This document shows, one piece after another, positions 56,643 to 64,000 of a stretch of 64,000 nt of DNA. Position numbers and translations under genes: made by a program. The stretch covers positions 1 to 64,000 of the forward strand of contig NW_026705389.1 of assembly GCF_029867415.1 (NCBI RefSeq), read 5' to 3'. Source of the stretch: Vicia villosa (Eukaryota; Streptophyta; Magnoliopsida; Fabales; Fabaceae). The notes under the pieces were generated by a model, which did no database searches, had not been told where the DNA came from, and was given only the letters and a program-made list of their open reading frames with translations. Position 1 is the first letter of the stretch. The number at the start of each line of letters is the position of its first letter.

Positions 56643-59500
56643 AGTTTGTCGTATCTGTCGCTTTCAAATAATGTATCGTACATAATATTTGTCGTACTGT
56701 TTGTTATATTTTTTGTTATGTAATATTTGTACTGTCAGTATTAAATATTGTATTATCTGTTGTACCGTCGTTTCATTATTGAGATGATATTATGCGTGTT
56801 TATTGCTAGTTAAATTTTTATTTCTATGCATTAAATCCTTTTCAATGTTATTATCAATAATTTCATTCGCGTACAGTATATATTTTTATGTTTTTGTTTT
56901 TCTAACAAACCATGTAAATAATTTTTCACCATTAACATAACAAAAACAAAGAGAAAAATTAACTTTAACTGTTAAGTTTTCACTTTAACTGTTACGTTAA
57001 TACCCGGACAGCCAGTTACCAGTCAAACCCGCTATCAGCGCAATTCTCCGTGTTTGTACCATCAGTCAAATCAATCTTTCGCACTTCAAATTTCCAAGAT
57101 TTTTTGTTCTAGAAGTCTTCTGATAATCACGTGATCAACAGAGACTCAACACTGCACAAAAATCAGGTACGCCTAACTGTCTCCTACACAAACAGTCTCT
57201 AACTAGGGTTTTTGTTTTTTTTTTCAGGAGAACGAGTTTTTGAGACCTCAAATGGATTTCATGGATCTCCATATGTCTCAAAGTACCACCAGAAAAATTT
57301 TCAAACTTCGATTCGCTCGGACGCACAGTCAATAGCTCAAACAGTCAACAGACGACCAGTTTGACCAAAAAGTCAACAGACAGTCAAAAATGCAATTTTT
57401 TGTCAACATCCATATTTTGTCAAAAGATTCATCATGTGATCAATGGTTGATCATAATTCATTAAGAAAAGTTCAGAAATCGACAAAACTCCAAGTTTCAA
57501 AATTAGAGTTTTTTACCTAAAAGTCAACAGAACTTTGACCAACCATAACTCTCTCATAATTTATCAGAAAAATTCCAACCAAAGCTCATTCTCAAGGAAA
57601 TTAAATTCTCTACAACTTTGATGTTGGGCCCGAGGTCAAGAGATGCTTCCGCATAAGAGATATAAGCCAAAACATTACAGGTCATTTTGAAAGTCAACAA
57701 AAAGCTGTTTATTGTCAAAGCCCATATCATTAAGATAACTTCTCCAAATGCAAAAAAGCTTCCAAAGTGGCGTGTAGAGGACATCTTGGGCTTTCCAAAA
57801 AGTACAAGAACACATTCATAGGATCAAAATTGAGGGAGATATGCCTTGATGAAGTTCACCTTTTTTGGAAAAATGCATGAAACAAGTAATGACCAAAATT
57901 TGATTCTTTTTCAAAAAGGCCAATTATTTTGTGATTCAATCTTGATTCTCATATGATTAAAGGCATTCACAACATATCCATGATTCATGATATTTTTATT
58001 TCATTTTTAATTGAATTTTATTCATTTAAAGTTTAATTAAAGTGAGATAATTCATGGATAATGCAAGGAAGCTTCATGTGATGCAAGCAATGACCATTCA
58101 AGATTCTTAAAGACAATATTGCAAGATTTAAGAGAATAATACTTGAGTGATTAAACCATGGTTAAGTTTTTAACCTAGCATAAAAGAATATTCCATTCTT
58201 TTTCCACAAAATTAATCATGACAATTTTAACTTGCTTGGCCTCCAAGATCAAACTCTTTGCCTATAAATAGAGCTTCATTTTCTTCATTCAAAAGGAGGA
58301 GGAACAAGGAGAGCATAACAACAACAACAAAGCCATAGCTTAAGAGTTTTATATTTTTCAAAAGTTTCAATAAAGTTGTAAAAATCAAGGCTCATTCAAA
58401 TAGCCACCTTCAATCAATTTCAATCACTCTATTCCACTCTTGGGACATCATAGAGTAAGTACAATGTAATTTTTAATATGCAGTAGTATTAGGAGTTCAT
58501 GAATTAAAAACTCCATATTTATGCATATTTTCAATTTCTCAAAAAAAAAAAGTTTTAATTTTAGTTTTAAGTTGGTAAAATGTTTATTTAATTTTTAACA
58601 TAAAAATATTTTATTTCTTTTCCTAATTAATTTATTTTTCTTAATTAATTAGTAATTATGTAAATATTGCTTTTTAATTATTTTCAACCAATAAAAAAAA
58701 ACTCCAAAAATATTTTCCTTTTAGATTTAGGTTTATATTTTTATAATCTAATATTTGACATAAAAATATTTTATTTTTATTCATAGTTAATTTATTTTGC
58801 TTAATTAATTAGTAATTATGTATATATTTGCTTTTTTTTAATTATTTCTAACCTATCAAATAATTCGAAAAAAAATATTTTATTTTTGTTAAATTAGGTT
58901 TATATATTATATACTAATTTTATACATAACTAGATTTATTTTTCTTGTTAAGTTTAATTATTTTGTATAACTATTTGTTTAATTAGCTTGTTAATTAACT
59001 TAAAATCAATTCCAAAATAAATCACAAAAAAAAAATGAATTAGGTTTAATTTGTTTTAGATTTAAGATTTTGTCATTTTATTTTCTCTTAACCTAATTAT
59101 ACTTTCAAAATATCTCTCTTATTATTGTGTAAATTTTTCACAATTTCAGGTTTATTTTTGTATATTATTTCTTATCTTTTTCTTTGTCCCGAATTGGAAT
59201 AAAAGATCAAATATGGCAAAGATTGTATGCAGTTGATTTAAGACTTTTGAAATTTATTTTGTAGTCGATATGATTCTATCAAGCTTCTGATAAATTTTCA
59301 TTGACTTTAAATCCGAGATCATCATTCACTCACCATCGATCTTCACTAACATCGTAAATATACTTGACTAGCTTCAAGATGATTCACGTGCTAACATACT
59401 AACAATTGACTTTAATTTCCGCATTTTATTATATTGTTCTTTATATTTCTTGTTTTATGCTTTATTTTATCATTCGTATTATTTATATTTATGTTATTTT
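56643..59500 (+). other. LTR body, no gene seen
   Basis: The stretch is AT-rich with long A and T runs and GTCAACAG-containing repeats around 57310-57400. At 57167-57228 a possible short intron is framed by CAG-GTACG and a T-rich TTTCAG-G, with CTAAC boxes inside. No protein gene is evident. Confidence 0.55.
58263..58270 (+). promoter_or_regulatory. Second LTR TATA box
   Basis: TATAAATA in GCCTATAAATAGAGCTTCAT closely matches the outer Ogre box at 25131 (CCCTATAAATAGAGGCCTCA). Confidence 0.65.
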
Positions 59501-59507
59501 CTCTTTG

Positions 59508-59822
59508 TCCATTTGGACATATTATTTATATTTATGTTATTTTCTCTTTGTCCATTTGGACATATTATTTATATTTCTGCTATTTTTTCTTTGTCCATTT
59601 GGACATATTATTTATATTTCTGCTATTTTTTGTTTGTCCATTTGGACATATTATTTATGTTTCCGCTATATTCTCTTTGTCCATTTGGACATATTATTTA
59701 TGTTTCCGCTATTTTCTCTTTGTCCATTTGGACATATTATTTATGCTTCCGCTATTTTTTTTCTTTGTCCATTTGGACGCATTGTTTATGTTTCCGTCAT
59801 CTTCTTTTTGTCCACTTGGACC
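59508..59822 (+). repeat. 43-bp minisatellite, eight copies
   Basis: GTCCATTTGGAC recurs at 59508, 59550, 59593, 59636, 59679, 59722, 59767 and 59810 (spacing 42-45). Each copy contains the near-palindrome GTCCA-TT-TGGAC; the last has a CT loop. All three forward frames are open through it only because the unit lacks stops, giving hydrophobic nonsense translations. Confidence 0.93.
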
Positions 59823-60221
59823 ATATTTTTACCTTTGAGCTAAAACATTAATAATCAAGATAAAACTAAAAAAAAAAAGCACTTTGCACACTTGCACCTC
59901 TATGGTTTTCCCTCTTATTACTCTTTTTTTAATCATACCATCATTTAAGAAAAGTATTAAATGCATAGGAAAGATCTTATAAATTGAGAGTAAGTAACTC
60001 CTAATTGCTTGCTCAAACACTTTCATTTTCAAACAACGTATTTTCAAAACTTCTTATCTATTTTCAAAACTTTCATCTGGTATTTGAAGGGCATTATTCC
60101 CGGTGAAACTCTTCAGAGACCTATGTGACCTATTGTCCATCTTCACTTCTTCTATTTTCAAATCAATAAAGCATTTAAACAAAAGTGAGCTAAGCAATTA
60201 AGAGCCCATGGATAACCATGG

Positions 60222-60254
60222 ATACAAAGGGTGCTTAAAACCTTCCCTTTGTAT
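60222..60254 (+). other. LTR terminal hairpin of third element
   Basis: ATACAAAGGG pairs with CCCTTTGTAT (10 bp). It is the homologue of 5855-5887, with the third pair switched from G-C to A-T. Confidence 0.75.
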
Positions 60255-60414
60255 AACCAACCCCCCGAACCCAAAATCTGTCAAAAGGTCTTTCCTGTTC
60301 TTTTATGCCTTTCCTATTTGGATAAAATAAAAGTCGGTGGCGACTCTTGCAAAAATATAAAAATCAAAACAAAAAGAGAAGGAGTCAGTTCGCAAAAAAC
60401 CCGAGTTACAGAAC

Positions 60415-60432
60415 TGGCGACTCTACTGGGGA
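60415..60432 (+). promoter_or_regulatory. Primer binding site (tRNA-Arg type)
   Basis: TGGCGACTCTACTGGGGA lies 5 bp after the LTR end. It differs in one base from the nested element's PBS. Confidence 0.8.
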
Positions 60433-61246
60433 CTTGAAAAATCTTTTTTAAAAGAGGGGTTACCTTAGAGATTTAGATTACTTTAATATTTGCTTATACT
60501 TGTTTATTTTGTTATTTTTGCTATTCTGGATATATGTGTGGTTCCGTCACTTGAGATACATTATGGAAAAATCCTAACCCGGATTAAGTACACATAAAGA
60601 TTAGGTGGAGGGTATAGTCATGTATGGCATACAAGGAGTTCAGTCCTTAAAAAGCTGGCATGAGAATCCTTCCGCTCAGTGGAGGTTCCTTGTTGGTAAT
60701 ATATGTTTAGCAAGTTCAATTGCGAAGACATTATTGCTTTCATTGAACTGTAGAAGCTGAGTTGGTCGTAGAACCCATTAACCCATCCTGGCCTTATTAG
60801 GTTGTGATGCAGAAACTATTCAGGTGTAGACTTGGATTAGTTGTCATGCGGAGAATCACACGCAGACGAGTTTTTCTTTAGAATATTATTGGCTCACAAC
60901 TTCAGTTGTGCAAGCCGGTAATATCCGAAAGAAGAATGTGGACTCTGACGTATCAGTAGAACATGTTGTGCAGGTGATTAACCCCTAGTACTATCCCATG
61001 TTTGGTTCATTGACCTCATGCTCGTGACATTGAACTTTTGAACCTATCTTATGTGCACCATGTTTGTGTTACCATGTCTGTATATGTGGCATTCATGCAT
61101 CATGCATACATACATCCATTTGCATACATACATCCAGGTTACCCATGAAACTTATCCTTGTCTGCCTCAATCCTCAGAGTTGTCTGTCTACCGTCAAGCT
61201 GATTCCTCCACACAAGTACGGAACTAGAGCCAACGTCAGATTAAGA
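60433..61246 (+). other. Untranslated leader of third element
   Basis: It starts with GGGGTTACCTTAGAG, shared with the nested element (6074 onward). The frame later used by gag is already open from 61064, but no conserved gag residues are seen before about 61247. Confidence 0.55.
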
Positions 61247-62775
61247 ATGGAGTATCAAGTGCAACATAACGTAGAGGTCAGAATGGAAATAGAGGATTTG
61301 AAGTCAAGTATGACCAAGCTCACTGAAATGCTGCAAGTTTTGATTGCTAGAGGGGAACCGCCTCAGAAGACTGTCATTGTTGAAGTCCCAAGTGCTGATG
61401 TTGACCCTCAACCCACTCAACAACCACCTTCTACATGACCTGAGTTTGGTTTGCCACCTGATTTTACTCCTCCCTATGAGAAGACTCCTGGTATTGGTCA
61501 ATCATCACGACCTGTGATTGGTCAAACTTCAAACCCAGTTATTCGTGCTCCTATCATGAATGAATCTCAGCCCATTGTGCATATTGTTGCTCAACATGCT
61601 TATGAGAATCCTTTATTTGAATACCAAGCTGCCAATTCCCAGAATGGAAGCCAAGGGGATGCTGGAGATATTGAAGATGTCAAAGAACAGTATCAAACTT
61701 TGGAAAAGCGATTGAGAGCCATGGAAGGCAATAATTACTTTGGGGTTGCTGCTAAGAATATGTGTTTGGTTTCTGATGTCGTCATGCCTGCAAAATTCAA
61801 GACTCCTGAATTTGAGAAATACAAAGGAAACACCTGTCCAAAAAGTCATTTGATCATGTACTATCGCAAAATGGCTGCTTACACTCAAAATGACAAACTG
61901 CTCATCCATTGTTTTCAAGATAGTTTGAGCGGAGTTTCGCTAAAATGGTATATGGGACTCGAGAGGAGTCGTATTCAATGTTTCCAAGACCTAACTGATG
62001 CTTTCATTAAGAAATATAAGTATAATTTGGACATGGCACCTGATCGCCGACAACTACAAAGCATGTCCCAGAAAGAGAAAGAGTCTTTCAAGGAATACGC
62101 TCAACGTTGGAGAGAGATTGCTTCTCAAGTAGAGCCACCTTTAGTTGAAAAGGAACTAACAGGCATGTTTATGGATACTCTCTCACCTTTCTTTTGGGAG
62201 AAGATGATCGGTAGTGTATCTTCCAACTTCACAGACTTGGTAACCATTGGTCAGAGACTTGAACAAGGAATCAAGAATGGGAAAGTTACACATGTTGTTG
62301 AATCCTCTAGTGGGGCGAGGAAGCCTTATGGAAACTTCCAGAAGAAAAATGAGACGAATGTTGTGTCGGAGACAGAAGATCTCGTCATAGACCTCATAAT
62401 GGCGATTAACCTTATGTGGCTGCTGTTGCTCCTGTGCGAGTTCAAGCTCCTCGACCTGAGGTTGCTAACCAAAATCAGATTCGTAATAGGGTTGACTTTG
62501 ACCCCATCCCTATGACTTATACTGAATTGTATCCTGCATTGGTTCATAAAGGGTTGATCACAACAAGATCTATGCCTCCTCCTCGAAACCCTCTCCCTGA
62601 TGGTTTAAGATCTGATCTTCATTGTCCTTTCCATCAAGGGGCAGCGGGCCATGATTTAGAAAGATGTTTCCCTTTGAAGACCAGAGTTCAAGAGTTGGTT
62701 AGATCAAAGATGTTATCTTTTAAGAATGTTGGTCCCAATGTTGTCACTAATCCTTTGCCGAATCAAAATGGCTGA
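61247..62775 (+). pseudogene. Ogre-type gag, broken by two stops and one frameshift
   Basis: The N-terminus (MEYQVQHNVEVRMEIEDLKS) is a probable coiled coil. The core around 61780-62260 (MPAKFKTPEFEKYKGNTCPK, then LSGVSLKWYMGLE and RQLQSMSQKEKESFKEYAQR) is the retrotransposon gag domain. The C-terminal knuckle HCPFHQGAAGHDLERC fits C-x2-H-x5-H-x4-C. An in-frame TGA at 61436-61438 (probably from TGG), a one-base shift near 62370 and a TAA near 62408 in the continuing frame break it. The gag ends at 62775 without protease. The Met at 61247 is chosen because the coiled coil starts there; 61064 is the first Met of the open frame. Confidence 0.85.
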
Positions 62776-64000
62776 AAACAGGTCAAAGACAATTATCTCC
62801 CTAAAGCCAGTGTATTAAGACAGGACAGCTCATCCTCGTCACTAATTAGTCACTAGGCCATGTTTCCCTACTGTTTGCATTTCCTTAGTTGTATTGTTTG
62901 CTTTTAAACTTTGTTTATTCATGAATGTTAGTTTTAATGAAATGAGCATCGTATGTTTGAATTCATTTTCATCTACTATGTCTATGTTTATGCTTCTTTT
63001 ACAATTTTTTTTTTCTATTTTGCTTTCTCTATCAAACTTGTGTTTTATGCAAAGATTGGAGGGAGGATGATGACAACGAAATACCCAGGTTGTTGAACCG
63101 TATACCTTCAAATAAAACTTTGCTGACGATGTACAGGCATTGCTTCAATTCCCAAACACTGGTGAAATAAGGAAGTTAATCCCTTGTCAACCCCTTTAAG
63201 CCTAGAAGTTGGTGTTTCTTTCTATACGAAATAACCCACATTTTAACCCGGGGCAGGGTAGTTCCCAGTTAATTTGGTTGTGCATTCTATTTTTAGAGAA
63301 TCATTCGATACACCTTTCAACAAGTGTTTTAATCTCAAGCTTTCCTCCGCATACATCAAAGAAATGTTGGAGACGCCAAGCAAAAGTCGATGATGGTTCA
63401 TTATAATCATTAAGCAAGGTAGTCACTATATTTCAAAAAAAAAAGTATCAAAAAAGAAAATCAACGAAAAGCCTGCTAAGTCAAAATCAAAAAATGACTT
63501 AGGCAAAAATTAAGGCATCTCGCTGACTGTAAGTTTCAAAATAAACAGTTCAGGCAAAATTTAGGGATATCAAAAGAAAGAAAAAAGGAGAGATAAGTCA
63601 ATAAATTCTTGAACCACAAAATGTTGTGACTATCAAAAGGAAGAAGTGACTGCCATCTCTAAGTTTTCTTGGCTTGTGAACTATCATCATTACAACAGGT
63701 AAAATTCCAGAAGTTTCTTGGAACCTGAATGCATATTCTGAATTAACTGAGTTTAGGACTGAAGATCATCACGAAGATGGGGTGGGTTACAAAAATTTTG
63801 AGCCTTATACCTTTTGTTTTTTTAAACCGTGAACCTGACCACGTTACAACCTTCAAAAGCCCTAATTGAAGCAAGGTTTATTTTGAAAGCATACTACAAC
63901 AAGGTTGCGTAAGTTGACTCCCAAGAGATTTACCAATCATTTATGTTGATACCATGTCTTTGCTTTATCTTTTACTTTGATTGTCTTAACCTTTGTGTTA
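62776..64000 (+). other. Noncoding region shared with nested element
   Basis: It aligns with about 8225-9340 (GCTGACGATGTACAGGCATTG, then CCGGGGCAGGGTAGTT and GTTCAGGCAAAA). The hairpins are at 63476-63502 (CTAAGTCA/TGACTTAG, 8 bp) and 63523-63553 (CTGACTGT/ACAGTTCAG with a bulge). No pol domain occurs between gag and this region. Confidence 0.8.

Larger units (their letters stand above)
55788..60410 (+). repeat. 5' LTR of third Ogre-like element
   Basis: It begins TGTTATACCCCAAAATTTGC and ends CCGAGTTACA before the PBS (4623 bp). The last 230 bp are homologous to the end of the nested LTR, including the 10-bp hairpin and AATAAAAGTCGGTGGCGACT. It has two TATA boxes (56365 and 58263), a small ORF (56475-56630), a CCCGGTGAAA-loop hairpin (about 60076-60114) and a 43-bp minisatellite. 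The 3' LTR is not in the window, so the span rests on end motifs. Confidence 0.85.
55788..64000 (+). mobile_element. Third Ogre-like element, gag-only as far as visible (3' end outside window)
   Basis: It comprises a 4.6 kb 5' LTR, a tRNA-Arg type PBS, a broken gag and a noncoding region homologous to the nested element. After the gag stop, where a pol-bearing Ogre would have protease and RT, the sequence goes directly into this noncoding region. It is thus a non-autonomous relative of 2388-19048. The five bases before it, ATTAT, are the expected target duplication. Confidence 0.88.

Noticed and set aside
57554..57784. Minus-strand 76-codon open frame
   Set aside because: It lies within an LTR, shows no domain and is not conserved in the other LTRs.
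59508..59822. CRISPR-like array of short palindromic repeats
   Set aside because: Spacers are repeats too, the unit is a simple minisatellite in a plant LTR, and no cas genes exist. The same holds for 10148-10535.
59406..59851. Three overlapping open frames of 133-145 codons with hydrophobic repeats
   Set aside because: They are three frames of one 43-bp minisatellite without stops, not proteins.

Overview
This is a window from a plant nuclear genome, almost certainly a legume and probably tribe Fabeae (pea, vetch or faba bean relatives). The main reason is the presence of several giant-LTR Ty3/gypsy elements of the Ogre/Tat type. They have LTRs of 3.6, 4.6 and 6.1 kb starting TGTCATACCC or TGTTATACCCC, a primer binding site matching the 3' end of a plant tRNA-Arg, and a second archaeal-type RNase H before the integrase. 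Almost everything here is repetitive DNA. The one good candidate for a cellular gene is a stand-alone RNase H-like protein gene at 49412-50026.

Layout. (1) 1-29710: 3' part of an Ogre element on the + strand (end of the gag-pro region, RT, RNase H, archaeal-type RNase H, integrase, a long 3' noncoding region, and a 6.1 kb 3' LTR at 23591-29710). (2) Nested inside its RNase H codons lies a second, non-coding Ogre-like element at 2388-19048, bounded by the 5-bp duplication CCGCT. It is organised LTR - internal - LTR - internal - truncated LTR, and the two units are almost identical. (3) The outer Ogre itself sits in the RT gene of a minus-strand Ty1/copia element (29711-32851). (4) 32852-35189: AT-rich DNA with a Mutator-type MITE and a copia gag relic. 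(5) 35190-40466: a decayed L1-type LINE. (6) 41875-48393: an old gypsy element with gag-pro relics, no visible pol and an antisense ORF relic. (7) 48425-48771: a GC-rich hAT-type MITE with a perfect 8-bp target duplication. (8) 49412-50026: the RNase H-like gene. (9) 50870-54095: a decayed, truncated copia element with a UBN2-type gag. (10) 55727-55787: the first 61 bp of an Ogre-type LTR, interrupted by (11) a third Ogre-like element from 55788 to beyond the window end. That third element has a 4.6 kb LTR and a broken gag followed directly by the noncoding region it shares with the inner element.

How the parts relate. The inner element and the third element share LTR ends, PBS, a gag C-terminus with a C-x2-H-x5-H-x4-C knuckle, and a downstream noncoding region, but neither shows pol. 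They look like a gag-only or gag-less family that would need an autonomous Ogre for its enzymes. The outer Ogre is such a relative, but its RNase H is split and its integrase has lost the catalytic Glu.

Most interesting signal. The LTRs and untranslated regions of these elements are filled with tandem stem-loops. Within each family the loop is conserved while the stem changes on both sides so that pairing is kept. I find at least eight such families by eye, in LTRs, just after the integrase stop and in the 3' noncoding arrays. This looks like a conserved RNA (or DNA) structural system of Ogre-type elements, with template-switch repair of quasi-palindromes as the main alternative. Other points are Pol III tRNA-like modules inside LTRs, a short membrane-type ORF directly behind an LTR promoter, a two-promoter LTR, and a deletion scar with three microhomology-templated filler segments.
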